The position numbers and the translations under genes were made by a program. Shown in pieces: positions 41,252-50,281 of a stretch of DNA of 64,000 nt. Below the pieces are notes generated by a model. It made no database searches. It was not told where the DNA came from and worked only from the letters and a program-made list of their open reading frames with translations. Source of the DNA: UBA1206 sp045600105 (GTDB lineage: Bacteria; Bacillota; Clostridia; Oscillospirales; CAG-382); the NCBI GenBank assembly GCA_045600105.1, contig JAZRXG010000041.1:1-64000 (forward strand), in the 5' to 3' direction. Positions within the stretch are counted from its first letter, which is position 1. Every line of letters starts with the position of its first letter.

Positions 41252-42643
41252 ATGAAAAAACTTATTTCCCTTGCGCTTATCATCGCGATTGCCGCTGCTT
41301 TCTGCATGGTTTCCGTTTCTGCGGAAGACACCCCCGGCGTCCCCTCTCCGAATCCCATCGGAATCACTTCCATCACCTTCTCCACCGTTGACGGCGCTGC
41401 CAAAGAAGCTTATCAGGGCGGTTCCACCGCTGCCAACCTCTTCGACGGCGAAACCCTCATCGATGCAGGCGTTTCCACCTTCAGCACCGCCGGCATCCTC
41501 CTCGTTCAGAACCTCAACGCAAAAGACGCTGACCTCGGTCCCGTCGCAAGCTGCAGCTTCACTCTCGAACTTGAAGAGATCGCAAGCATCCTCGCAGTTA
41601 CTTTCGACACCTATACCGAATCCGGCGCTATGATCGGCACTGCAAAAGACGGCAAAGTTACCGTTGAATATTCCATCGACGGCAGCGAATACATCCTTTC
41701 CGGCGACTATGATTTCGCTCCCACCGCTTCCGAAACCGCTCTCGTTGAAGACTTCTATGTAGAACTCGATGAGATCGTCGAAGCTAAATTCCTCAAGCTT
41801 ACCTACGTATTCGGCGATGTTCCCCCTTATCAGGGCGACCCCAATTATTGGACCACTACGACTAACTATGGCTACACCGCAGCTGAATGGCTCGGCTTTA
41901 CTGAATTCGGCATAGAACTTTTCGAGTACGTTGACGAATCTTCCGAAGAAGAGCCCTCCGAAGAACCTTCCAAAGAAGAGCCCTCTGAAGAGCCTTCTCA
42001 GGACACCCCCATCCTTGGCGAAAAGACCAACGTTGCCGACGGCAAATCCTATGAGATCGCAGGCAACCTCGAAGGTTCCTACACCGATAACGGCAGCAAA
42101 CTCACCGACGGTGAGATTCCCGAAACCGCAAGCTATTCCGAACCCGGCATCGTCGGCTTCAACTCCGGCAGCGACTTCTACAAAGAAAACGGCTACGCTC
42201 AGGTAGTTATCGACCTCGGCGAAACCTTCGACGTTACCGAAATTTCCATGGTAGCCAGCAACCTCGGCTCCGCAGGCGTAAACGCTCCCGGCACCGTAAA
42301 ATATGCTTATTCCACCAATGGCAATGACTTCACCGAAATAGGCGAAGGCGAATACGACAAAGACCTTTCCGAAACCGGCATCAATGTTATCAACACCGTC
42401 AGCAAAGCTGTTAAAGCGAGATACATCAAAGTTATGTTCTCCAAGGCTGAAGGCGCAGGCAACTGGATGATGATTTCCGAAATCCAGGTCCTCAACAACG
42501 GTACCGCTACTCCTATCCCCGATGAATCCGAAGAACCCTCCAAACCCGCTCCCACTCCCAAGACCGGTGACGCTGGCATGATCGCTCTCGCAATCGTTTC
42601 CGTCATCACTCTTGCAGGTGTTGTTATCGTTAAAAACAAATAA
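41252..42643 (+). CDS. Wall-anchored discoidin (F5/8 type C) surface protein
   Basis: 463 residues from ATG 41252 (AAAGGAG upstream). Signal peptide 1-24 (SVSA cleavage), a first beta domain (about 40-225), an acidic Ser/Glu/Pro linker (about 230-250), a second discoidin-like domain (about 255-425: NVADGKSYEI, QVVIDLGETFDVTEISM, KARYIKVMFSKAEGAGNWMMISEIQVL), then PTPKTGD, a hydrophobic helix and Lys-Asn-Lys, a sortase-type anchor of the PKTGD kind. Discoidins bind sugars or glycans. Codons are extremely biased, as in very highly expressed genes, so this may be a major surface protein. Own promoter and terminator. Confidence 0.85.
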   Translation: MKKLISLALIIAIAAAFCMVSVSAEDTPGVPSPNPIGITSITFSTVDGAAKEAYQGGSTAANLFDGETLIDAGVSTFSTAGILLVQNLNAKDADLGPVASCSFTLELEEIASILAVTFDTYTESGAMIGTAKDGKVTVEYSIDGSEYILSGDYDFAPTASETALVEDFYVELDEIVEAKFLKLTYVFGDVPPYQGDPNYWTTTTNYGYTAAEWLGFTEFGIELFEYVDESSEEEPSEEPSKEEPSEEPSQDTPILGEKTNVADGKSYEIAGNLEGSYTDNGSKLTDGEIPETASYSEPGIVGFNSGSDFYKENGYAQVVIDLGETFDVTEISMVASNLGSAGVNAPGTVKYAYSTNGNDFTEIGEGEYDKDLSETGINVINTVSKAVKARYIKVMFSKAEGAGNWMMISEIQVLNNGTATPIPDESEEPSKPAPTPKTGDAGMIALAIVSVITLAGVVIVKNK

Positions 42644-42660
42644 GCTTTGATGCTTGATAA

Positions 42661-42682
42661 GGGATGGCAGATATGCCATCCC
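42661..42682. terminator. Terminator after the discoidin gene (bidirectional)
   Basis: Perfect 9-bp stem GGGATGGCA/TGCCATCCC with GATA loop, followed by T4. The convergent gene ends 21 bp beyond. Confidence 0.85.
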
Positions 42683-42702
42683 TTTTGCTTTTGTATAATA
42701 CT

Positions 42703-43545
42703 TTATCTGCCGCCGCAGCAGGAGCGTTCATCGTCGCGCGGCGTATTGCCGGCGTAAGGATAAAATTCCCCGTACGGAAAATTCATTTTACCGAATACCG
42801 AGCAGGGGTCGGCGCATCCGTCGGGAGTGGATTCCTTGTCGGGCAGACAGAAATTCGCCGCGGGAAGCACGAGCTGAACGGGACGTTCCATTCTTATGAC
42901 GTTGAACATCCCAACCGTAACGTATACACGCTTCGAGCCGACGTCATCGGTAAAGTTGCCGTCAAAGCGTCTGCCTATCCTCTCGGGAATGGCTTCGGGC
43001 TGCAGGCAGCAGTTTCCGAACGGGCGGCATCTTTCCATCGTTTTCAAATCAAGGCACACGGGTGTCGCGACCTCTACGGTAACGACGGGAAGCGTGGGCT
43101 CGGTACGGCACTCGATTTCGCGGTCGGGGCAGAACGTGTTGTTTTCGGGATCAGACGTGAATACCAACACGTTCTTTTCGCTGCCGAAAAGTATGATTTT
43201 TTTGTCAAAAGCCGCAAGCCCCTTTACTTCCTCGGTCTTTCCGCTGCAAAGGCAGCATTCGAGCGTGACGCAGAAATAGTATCTTATCGACACCTGATAA
43301 AAGCCCTTGTTGAACGGCACGGCTTCAAGTGCGATATTGGTATCTATTACTTCAACGTTCTTGCATCTTATGGCGTTTGCTCTGTCGATAAGCTCCTGAT
43401 AGCAGTCGCAGAAGCATACTCTGAGGTCTTCGAGACAGTCTTTGTCTCTCGCGGAGTCGAATATTTTGTTTACGCTGACGCAGCAAAGCTCGTTGGGCTT
43501 TCCGCACAATGAACGCGCCGGCTTGTTTTCGACCATATATCTCAT
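42703..43545 (-). CDS. Uncharacterised cysteine-rich protein, possibly spore coat or exosporium
   Basis: 280 residues with about 20 Cys, no signal peptide or membrane segment. Conserved-looking parts: CVSVNKIFDSARDKDCLEDLRV (about 22-43), VPFNKGFYQVSIRYYFCVTLECC (about 77-99), and a Cys- and Asp-rich C-terminus ending SCCGGR. I have seen this general pattern in spore-forming Clostridia without a proven function. High Cys content with no export signal fits a spore-layer protein, which is inference. Transcribed divergently from metK. Confidence 0.55.
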   Translation of the reverse strand: MRYMVENKPARSLCGKPNELCCVSVNKIFDSARDKDCLEDLRVCFCDCYQELIDRANAIRCKNVEVIDTNIALEAVPFNKGFYQVSIRYYFCVTLECCLCSGKTEEVKGLAAFDKKIILFGSEKNVLVFTSDPENNTFCPDREIECRTEPTLPVVTVEVATPVCLDLKTMERCRPFGNCCLQPEAIPERIGRRFDGNFTDDVGSKRVYVTVGMFNVIRMERPVQLVLPAANFCLPDKESTPDGCADPCSVFGKMNFPYGEFYPYAGNTPRDDERSCCGGR

Positions 43546-43645
43546 TCCTCCATATCTGAATAATGCGGAAAATGTCTTTCCTCGCTACAGATTATGCCAT
43601 GTGTCGATATGTGTGCGAAAAATTGACACGAAAATCAAAAATCAC

Positions 43646-43674
43646 TTGACATAACGGGAAATACGTGATATATA
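43646..43674 (+). promoter_or_regulatory. Promoter of metK
   Basis: TTGACA (43646-43651), 17-bp spacer, TATATA (43669-43674), overlapping a TATAAT four bases later. Transcription would begin just before the riboswitch. Confidence 0.75.
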
Positions 43675-43686
43675 TAATATGTAAAT

Positions 43687-43838
43687 TTCTTATCAAGAGA
43701 GGCGGAGGGAACTGCCCTGTGAAGCCCGACAACCTGCGTTTGAAGTAAGGTGTCAATTCAGCGAAAGCATTGCTTTCGGCAGATGAGAACAATATGGGGA
43801 ACCACTTGATTTCGTCTGTCTTTGCAGGCGTTATTTTT
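43687..43838 (+). ncRNA. SAM-I (S-box) riboswitch with terminator platform
   Basis: P1 is TTCTTATC (43687-43694) with GATGAGAA (43782-43789). Between them is the S-box core AAGAGAGGCGGAGGGA, the TGAAGCCCGACAACC segment, AAGGTGTCAATTC and a GCGAAAGCATTGCTTTCGGC hairpin, all in the standard order. An intrinsic terminator follows: CGTCTG/CAGGCG (43813-43830) with TTATTTTTAT. SAM binding would therefore switch metK off. This is a known class regulating SAM synthesis in Bacillota. Confidence 0.93.
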
Positions 43839-43864
43839 ATATTCCCAACACCGGAAAGGACAAT

Positions 43865-45055
43865 ATGATCAAACATTATTTTACATCAGAATCGGTCACC
43901 GAAGGACATCCCGATAAGATCTGCGACCAGATCTCCGACGGCGTTCTTGACGCGATCCTCAAAGAAGACCCCATGGCACGCGTTGCCTGTGAGACCGCCA
44001 TCACCACGGGACTCGTTCTCGTAATGGGCGAAATATCCACTTCTTCCTATGTCGACATTCCCACGATAGTCAGAAACACGATACTCAATATCGGCTATGA
44101 CTCGTCCGAAAAAGGATTTGACGCCCGTACCTGCGGCATCATCACCGCCATCGACGAGCAGTCCTCCGACATCGCTCTCGGCGTTGATAAATCGCTCGAA
44201 GCCAAAGCCGGTGAAGCCGCCGAAGACCTCGATACCGGAGCGGGAGATCAGGGTATGGTATTCGGCTACGCCTGCAGCGAAACGGCATCTCTCATGCCGC
44301 TTCCCATCTATCTTTCTCACGAACTCGCGAAAAAGCTGACCGAAGTCCGCAAAAACGGTCTTCTTTCATATCTGCGCCCCGACGGAAAGACTCAGGTGAC
44401 CGTTGAATATCACGACGGCGTTCCCGCGAGAGTCGACTCTATCGTCGTTTCCTCCCAGCATTCCGCCGACGTTGAACTCGAAAAGATCAGAAAAGACATT
44501 ATCGAAAACGTCATTTACAAAGTTATTCCTCCCGAAAAGAATTTCATCGACGAAGACACAAAGATATACGTCAACCCCACCGGAAGATTCGTCATCGGCG
44601 GTCCTCAGGGCGACTCCGGACTTACCGGCAGAAAAATAATCGTCGATACCTACGGCGGATACGCCTGCCACGGCGGCGGAGCGTTCTCCGGCAAAGACCC
44701 CACCAAGGTCGACCGTTCCGCGGCATATATGGCACGTTACGTCGCAAAGAACGTAGTTGCTTCCGGCATCGCTTCCAAATGCGAGATCCAGGTCGCTTAC
44801 GCCATCGGCGTCGCGCATCCTCTTTCGGTCCGCGTCAACACCTACGGCACCGGAAGTGCCGACGACGAAAAGATCGCCGAAGCGGTCTGCAAGGTCTTTG
44901 ATTTCCGTCCTGCCGCCATCATCAAAAAGCTTGACCTTCGCAAGCCCATATATCAGAAGCTTGCCGCATACGGTCATTTCGGGCGTGAAGAACTCGGCGT
45001 AAACTGGGAAAAGACCGATATGGCTGATAAGCTCAAAGAAGCGCTCTGCAAATAA
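43865..45055 (+). CDS. metK: S-adenosylmethionine synthetase
   Basis: 396 residues. TSESVTEGHPDKICDQISDGVLD at the N-terminus, GAGDQGMVFGYAC (about 121-133), FVIGGPQGDSGLTGRKIIVDTYGG (about 247-270) and GGGAFSGKDPTKVDRSAAY are the MetK signatures. It makes SAM from methionine and ATP. Under S-box control. SAM also feeds the aminopropyltransferase of the polyamine operon at the right end, if a SAM decarboxylase exists. Confidence 0.98.
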   Translation: MIKHYFTSESVTEGHPDKICDQISDGVLDAILKEDPMARVACETAITTGLVLVMGEISTSSYVDIPTIVRNTILNIGYDSSEKGFDARTCGIITAIDEQSSDIALGVDKSLEAKAGEAAEDLDTGAGDQGMVFGYACSETASLMPLPIYLSHELAKKLTEVRKNGLLSYLRPDGKTQVTVEYHDGVPARVDSIVVSSQHSADVELEKIRKDIIENVIYKVIPPEKNFIDEDTKIYVNPTGRFVIGGPQGDSGLTGRKIIVDTYGGYACHGGGAFSGKDPTKVDRSAAYMARYVAKNVVASGIASKCEIQVAYAIGVAHPLSVRVNTYGTGSADDEKIAEAVCKVFDFRPAAIIKKLDLRKPIYQKLAAYGHFGREELGVNWEKTDMADKLKEALCK

Positions 45056-45089
45056 AAATCCCCCAAAATTATAATCGGAGGAACGAATA

Positions 45090-46754
45090 ATGAAAAAAAC
45101 GTTATCCTTTTTCCTCTCCTTTGTGCTGACTCTGTGTTCGATCACCGCTTTTCCGGTGTGGGACGTATCGGCTGATCCAAGCGGTGTTTATACCGACGCA
45201 TATACCGCCATTTGTGACGGACTGATGAATTTTGATGAAGAAATCGACCTTTCGTCTTTCGGAATACACGGATATATCGATGACGGTTATCTTGAAAGTC
45301 CCGATTACGTTGATCTCATACACGACGTTCTTTACATGAATCCGCAATTGTTTTACGTTGATTTCGACAACATTTCGATATCATATTCTCCGTCGAGCAA
45401 AACAGTCATAGGTATTTCTCCGGTGTATCTGATGGACGAAAACGGCGCAAAAGAAGCTCTATCATTTATTGACGGCGAAATACAGAGGATGCTTGACGAT
45501 CATCCCGACCTGAAATATATGTCGGATATCGCGAAATGTCTTACGGTCCACGACGTCATCATCAACAATTTTGAATACGACCACGATTACGTCATTGCCG
45601 ATCTTTACGGTATGATACTCAACGGCAAGGGCGTCTGTCAGGCGTACACGCTTTTGTATAAATACATCCTTGACGGTCTCGGCGTGAACTGCGCGTATTC
45701 AAAAAGCGAAGCCATGGATCATTCCTGGAATCTTGTGCAGATAGGTTCCGATTGGTATCATGTTGACTGCACCTGGGACGATCCCGGAGATAGCTATGCG
45801 CTCGGACGCACGTCATACGAATATTTTCTCAAAAGCGACGCCGCCTTCATCAACGAAAACGACAAAAGCACGCACTACGGAGTTGAAGACGATTATGAAT
45901 GCAACAACACTGCCTATGACAATTATCTGTGGAGCGATCTGACGTCTCCCGTCATTTTCACCGATTCCGATACGCTTTGGTACGTCGACGGAAATGACAG
46001 CGTCCTCAGAAAACGCGCAGGCGGTATGGAGAACGACGTTTTTGAATTTGAAGATAAGTGGCTGTATTACGACGAGTCCGGCGGCATTACGACTTATTAT
46101 TACAATTTCTGTTACTCCGGTCTTGCTTACCGCAGCGGAAGCCTCTATTTCAACGGACCTTACGACATCTACCGTTACGATACGATTTCCGGAAAGACCG
46201 AACTTATCAAAACAGTTGAACGCGAAGACGGATGTATCTGCTCGATATGCCTGCGCGGCGATACGCTTTACTATTGCGTGTCCAAAAGCATTTCTTCCGT
46301 CGGCAAGGTATATTCGTTGGTTCTTGAAAGCGATGACCCCGTTATATACGACGATATAACCGACGTCATTCCGACTGATTCTACCGTTTTCGAGTCAGAC
46401 GGCGTAAAATACGTCAGAATTTCCCGCGACCGCGCGTCTTCCCTTTCGCTGCCCGAATGTGCTTTGCTGCTTGCGGGAAACGGAACGCCTCTCAAAGGCG
46501 ACGTGCTTATCACGACCGGTATGCAGATCGCCCTGACGGACGGATCGGAAACCGTTGATTCCGCTGTTATGGTCGTCCTCGGTGACGTAGTTACCGATGG
46601 TGTGCTTGACGAAGCGGATTATCAGAAAGCAAGGTCTTTCGTTCTCGGCGGCGTAACGCTTGATAACGCCGCGGCCTTCGCTTCCGACTTTGACGGAAAC
46701 GGATATACCGATATGGAAGACTGCATTTCCATAAGATTAAACGCAAATAAATAA
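45090..46754 (+). CDS. Secreted transglutaminase-like protein with C-terminal dockerin-like repeat
   Basis: 554 residues. Signal peptide (about 1-28), helical region, then a transglutaminase-core domain with the triad Cys (GKGVCQAY, about 182), His (MDHSWN, about 211) and Asp (VDCTWDD, about 226), all present. Middle beta-repeat region (about 290-430) resembles DUF5050-like propeller strands. C-terminus carries two EF-hand-like segments (GDVVTDGVLDEADYQKARSFVLGG and DFDGNGYTDMEDCISIRL), a type-I dockerin pattern. It may be docked to a cohesin such as the one at 10358-11044. GGAGGAA ribosome site; 34 bp behind metK and 15 bp before fhs. Confidence 0.8.
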   Translation: MKKTLSFFLSFVLTLCSITAFPVWDVSADPSGVYTDAYTAICDGLMNFDEEIDLSSFGIHGYIDDGYLESPDYVDLIHDVLYMNPQLFYVDFDNISISYSPSSKTVIGISPVYLMDENGAKEALSFIDGEIQRMLDDHPDLKYMSDIAKCLTVHDVIINNFEYDHDYVIADLYGMILNGKGVCQAYTLLYKYILDGLGVNCAYSKSEAMDHSWNLVQIGSDWYHVDCTWDDPGDSYALGRTSYEYFLKSDAAFINENDKSTHYGVEDDYECNNTAYDNYLWSDLTSPVIFTDSDTLWYVDGNDSVLRKRAGGMENDVFEFEDKWLYYDESGGITTYYYNFCYSGLAYRSGSLYFNGPYDIYRYDTISGKTELIKTVEREDGCICSICLRGDTLYYCVSKSISSVGKVYSLVLESDDPVIYDDITDVIPTDSTVFESDGVKYVRISRDRASSLSLPECALLLAGNGTPLKGDVLITTGMQIALTDGSETVDSAVMVVLGDVVTDGVLDEADYQKARSFVLGGVTLDNAAAFASDFDGNGYTDMEDCISIRLNANK

Positions 46755-46769
46755 TAAAGGAGCATAAAA

Positions 46770-48446
46770 ATGGCTTATTTGACCGACATCGAGATCGCAC
46801 AGGCGTGCAAAATGAAACACATTACGGAAATTGCCAAAACAGCTGACGTCGATGAAAAATACATCGAACAATACGGCAATTACAAGGCAAAAATCGATCT
46901 TTCGCTTCTCAGCGAAACGAGCAAGGCGGACGGAAAGCTTATACTTGTGACCGCCATCACGCCCACCCCCGCAGGCGAAGGAAAAACCACGACTACCATT
47001 GGTCTCGCCGACGGTCTCAAAAGGATCGGCAAAAACGTTACCGTTGCGCTTCGCGAACCGTCTCTCGGTCCCGTTTTCGGCGTAAAAGGCGGAGCAGCGG
47101 GCGGCGGATACGCTCAGGTCGTCCCCATGGAAGACATCAACCTTCATTTCACGGGCGACTTCCACGCCATCGGCGCTGCCAACAACCTGCTTGCCGCAAT
47201 GCTCGATAACCATATTCAGCAAGGCAATGCTCTCAACATCGATCCTCGCCGAATCACCTGGAAGCGCTGCGTGGATATGAACGACCGCCAGCTCAGATTC
47301 ATCGTCGACGGTATGGGCGGCAAAGCCAACGGCGTCCCCCGTGAAGACGGTTTCGACATCACGGTCGCAAGCGAGATAATGGCGGTATTCTGCCTCGCAA
47401 GCTCCATCAACGACCTCAAGGAACGTCTTTCCAAGATCATTGTCGGTTACACGTATGACGACAAACCCGTCACCGCGGGCGATCTCAAAGCCGTAGGCGC
47501 TATGACCGCTCTCCTCAAGGACGCGCTCAAGCCCAACCTCGTTCAGACTCTCGAAGGCACTCCCGCGTTCGTACACGGCGGCCCGTTCGCCAACATCGCG
47601 CACGGCTGCAACTCCGTAATCGCAACCAAAATGGCTCTCAAAATGGGCGACTATACCGTTACCGAAGCAGGCTTCGGCGCAGATCTCGGTGCTGAAAAGT
47701 TTCTCGACATCAAGTGCCGTATGGCAGGTCTCAAGCCCGACGCGGTAGTCGTCGTCGCGACCGTCAGAGCGCTCAAGATGCACGGCGGACTCGCAAAAAC
47801 CGAACTTGCGAACGAGAATCTCACCGCTCTTGAAAACGGTATCCCCAACCTTCTCAGACACGTTTCCAACATCAAAAACGTATACAAGCTTCCCTGCGTG
47901 GTCGCTGTCAACCGTTTCCCCACCGACACCGACAACGAGATCGAATTCATAATTTCCAAGTGCCGCGAGCTCGGCGTCAATACAGTTCTTTCCACCGTTT
48001 GGGCTGAAGGCGGCAAGGGCGGCGAAGCACTCGCAAAAGAAGTCGTCAGACTTTGCGAAGAAGAAAAAGGCGATTTCACTTTCTCCTACGGTCTTGAAGG
48101 CACTATTGAAGAAAAGATCGAAGCTATCGTCAAAAAAATATACGGCGGATCCGGTATCTCGGTACTTCCCGCCGCAAAGAAACAGATCGAACGTCTGACC
48201 GCCCTCGGATTCGATAAGATCCCTGTCTGCATCGCAAAGACTCAGTACAGCTTCTCCGACGATCCCACCAAGCTCGGAGCTCCCGAAAACTTCACCGTTA
48301 CCATAAAGAACGTAAAAGTTTCCGCAGGCGCAGGTTTCGTCGTCGTTCTTACGGGCGATATCATGACGATGCCGGGACTTCCCAAGTCTCCCGCCGCCGA
48401 AAGGATCGACGTTGACGAAAACGGACGCATAACCGGTCTGTTCTGA
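46770..48446 (+). CDS. fhs: Formate-tetrahydrofolate ligase
   Basis: 558 residues. ATP loop TPTPAGEGKTTTTIGL (about 70-85), LREPSLGPVFGVKGGAAGGGYAQVVPMEDINLHFTGDFHAI, TWKRCVDMNDRQLR and DIMTMPGLPKSPAAERID are diagnostic. Makes 10-formyl-THF for purines and the acetyl-CoA or glycine pathways of anaerobes. Strong codon bias suggests high expression. It follows the transglutaminase gene after 15 bp with no terminator between them. Confidence 0.98.
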   Translation: MAYLTDIEIAQACKMKHITEIAKTADVDEKYIEQYGNYKAKIDLSLLSETSKADGKLILVTAITPTPAGEGKTTTTIGLADGLKRIGKNVTVALREPSLGPVFGVKGGAAGGGYAQVVPMEDINLHFTGDFHAIGAANNLLAAMLDNHIQQGNALNIDPRRITWKRCVDMNDRQLRFIVDGMGGKANGVPREDGFDITVASEIMAVFCLASSINDLKERLSKIIVGYTYDDKPVTAGDLKAVGAMTALLKDALKPNLVQTLEGTPAFVHGGPFANIAHGCNSVIATKMALKMGDYTVTEAGFGADLGAEKFLDIKCRMAGLKPDAVVVVATVRALKMHGGLAKTELANENLTALENGIPNLLRHVSNIKNVYKLPCVVAVNRFPTDTDNEIEFIISKCRELGVNTVLSTVWAEGGKGGEALAKEVVRLCEEEKGDFTFSYGLEGTIEEKIEAIVKKIYGGSGISVLPAAKKQIERLTALGFDKIPVCIAKTQYSFSDDPTKLGAPENFTVTIKNVKVSAGAGFVVVLTGDIMTMPGLPKSPAAERIDVDENGRITGLF

Positions 48447-48468
48447 TAACAGTCACACAGCAAAAATA

Positions 48469-48502
48469 AAAGCTCCGCTTCGGTTGTGAAGCGGAGCTTT
48501 TT
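48469..48502. terminator. Terminator between fhs and the convergent EEP gene
   Basis: Perfect 12-bp stem (48469-48480 with 48489-48500), 8-nt loop, A and T on the flanks; works for both genes. Confidence 0.9.
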
Positions 48503-48508
48503 GTTCTG

Positions 48509-49243
48509 TTAAATATCAAGCGTCGCAACGTACGGTCTGTGATCGGAAGCGATGACTGCCGGAATGTCGGCGTTGAGTATCTTTATATCGTCCGAAACGA
48601 AAATATAGTCGATCTTGACGTTCGGATCGTCCGACGGGAAAGAAAGCAGCGGCTTTTCGAAAACGTCCGCGGTATCGGCAAGGATAATGCGAATCGGATC
48701 GAGGATGGGGCTTTCGGGAGAAAGATTGAAGTCGCCCATAAGTATCTTCGGCGTGCTGACCTTTGAAACGTTCTTTACGATGGTTTCGGAAGCGTTCATC
48801 GCCTCTTCCGGAGAAAGTCCGAAATGCGTGACGAAGACGGTCACGGGGCGTCCCATAAAGTCTATGACCGCTTTGAGGATGCATCGCGTTTCATACCAGC
48901 GGCCTTCCACTCTGACTTCGGGATCGGGGTCGGGGATGGGGATATTTTCGCATTGAAGGATAGGATATTTGGAAATGAATGCGTTGCCGTAAGGACCTCT
49001 TCCCTTTATGTTGATGGCGGGAGCGAAGCAGTAGTTCATGCCGAGTCTGTCGGCTATTTCTTTTGCCTGCTCCTGAAACCATACGGTATCTTCGCCGAGT
49101 CCGCGTACCTCGTTCAATCCGCAGATATCGGCGCCCATTGCGGCTATGGTATCTGCCATAACGTCAAAGTCGATGATATCCTTGGGGCGGAAATTGTAAT
49201 TGCGGCAATGCTGGATGTTGAATGACATTACTTTGATTTTCAT
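48509..49243 (-). CDS. Endonuclease/exonuclease/phosphatase-family hydrolase
   Basis: 244 residues, no signal peptide. EEP-fold motifs: MSFNIQHC (Asn, metal Asp region), GLNEVRG (metal Glu about 44), THFGLSPEEA, LMGDFNLSPES (Asp/Asn about 165) and ASDHRPYVATL (Asp-His near the end). Enzymes of this fold cleave nucleic acids, phosphoinositides or sphingomyelin; the substrate here is not evident. 21 bp upstream is an ArsP_2-like permease gene in the same direction. Confidence 0.88.
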   Translation of the reverse strand: MKIKVMSFNIQHCRNYNFRPKDIIDFDVMADTIAAMGADICGLNEVRGLGEDTVWFQEQAKEIADRLGMNYCFAPAINIKGRGPYGNAFISKYPILQCENIPIPDPDPEVRVEGRWYETRCILKAVIDFMGRPVTVFVTHFGLSPEEAMNASETIVKNVSKVSTPKILMGDFNLSPESPILDPIRIILADTADVFEKPLLSFPSDDPNVKIDYIFVSDDIKILNADIPAVIASDHRPYVATLDI

Positions 49244-49264
49244 TATTTGTAATAAACTCCTTTT

Positions 49265-50107
49265 TCAGAGAGAAATGCCGAGTATGCTGATCAAAAGTCC
49301 GCCGATGACACCGGTAACGTATAGAAGACCGAGAACGGCGAAGTTTTCTTTTATGCTTCTGTTGACCTTGAACAGTATGAGAAGCCCGACGCCGGCTCCC
49401 ACAAAAAGACCTGCCATCAGAGAGCCGAAGCCAAGCAGCCCTTCGAGGTAAAGCTCGGTGATGATGACGGACGCGGCACAGTTCGGAATGAGTCCGACGA
49501 TCCCGCTTATCGCTTCGCCGAGTATCGGCTTGTCGAGAACGATGCTTTTTATATTCTCTTCACCGACGTAATATATGACGGTGTTGAGGATCAGGGATAT
49601 GACGACTATATAAAGAATTATCTCGCCGGTGTGACGGAGTGCCGGGATGAAGATGTTGTCTTCACAGTGGCATTTCTCATGCTCGCAAAGCTCGTGGATA
49701 CGGGGTGACTCGTTTTTGCGCCTGACGATAAGGTCAATGGCGAATCCGATGAGCATACCGTAAACGATCTTGATGCCGATAACGGCGAATATGAGCTTTG
49801 CGCCAGCGCGTTCCGATATCATAATGGGCAGCATCTCGTCGGACGTGGAAAGATATACCGAAATAAGAGTTCCGAGAGTTATCACGCGGCAGGCGTAAAA
49901 GTTTGAAGCGGCAGCCGAAAAACCGCATTGCGGAACGCAGCCGCAAAGCGAACCGAAAAGCGGTCCGAGGCGTCCGGAACGATGTATTATCTTTTCGGTC
50001 TTCTCGCCCATTTTATGCTCGATGAACTCCATAAGGAGATACGTCAAGAAAAGGAACGGAAGAAGCTTGAGCGCGTCAAGCAATGTGTCAAGAATAATAT
50101 CAAGCAT
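49265..50107 (-). CDS. ArsP_2-like putative heavy-metal/arsenic permease
   Basis: 280 residues, about eight to ten membrane segments. CGCVPQCGFSAAASNFYACRVITLGTLISVYLSTSDEMLP is a strong block of the ArsP_2 (PF11449) permeases; the matching half is GLIPNCAASVIITELYLEGLLGFGS. A cytoplasmic loop with ELCEHEKCHCED is rich in Cys and His and could bind metal. Called arsenic efflux protein in databases, without proof of substrate. No arsR or metal regulator is nearby. Confidence 0.78.
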   Translation of the reverse strand: MLDIILDTLLDALKLLPFLFLTYLLMEFIEHKMGEKTEKIIHRSGRLGPLFGSLCGCVPQCGFSAAASNFYACRVITLGTLISVYLSTSDEMLPIMISERAGAKLIFAVIGIKIVYGMLIGFAIDLIVRRKNESPRIHELCEHEKCHCEDNIFIPALRHTGEIILYIVVISLILNTVIYYVGEENIKSIVLDKPILGEAISGIVGLIPNCAASVIITELYLEGLLGFGSLMAGLFVGAGVGLLILFKVNRSIKENFAVLGLLYVTGVIGGLLISILGISL

Positions 50108-50221
50108 ATATCAAGGTTATTCCTCTACAAATAAATTCATTATATTATATCACATTTTTTTGATTTGTCAATATTCAGCTTTTCTTTGAGATATAATAAC
50201 ACAAAATTAATACTTTGTTTA

Positions 50222-50250
50222 TTGTTTTTACGTGTACAAAAATATATAAT
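50222..50250 (+). promoter_or_regulatory. Promoter of the DUF1538-PII-MMPL operon
   Basis: TTGTTT (50222-50227), 17-bp spacer, perfect TATAAT (50245-50250). The start codon follows 32 bp later. Confidence 0.65.
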
Positions 50251-50281
50251 ATATATGTAATAATTTTAACGGAGGTTCGTT

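Noticed and set aside
41180..42679. 499-codon frame antisense to the discoidin protein
   Set aside because: A shadow caused by extreme codon bias of the real + strand gene, which has promoter, ribosome site, signal peptide and wall anchor. The antisense product is Gly/Val/Phe-rich without any motif.
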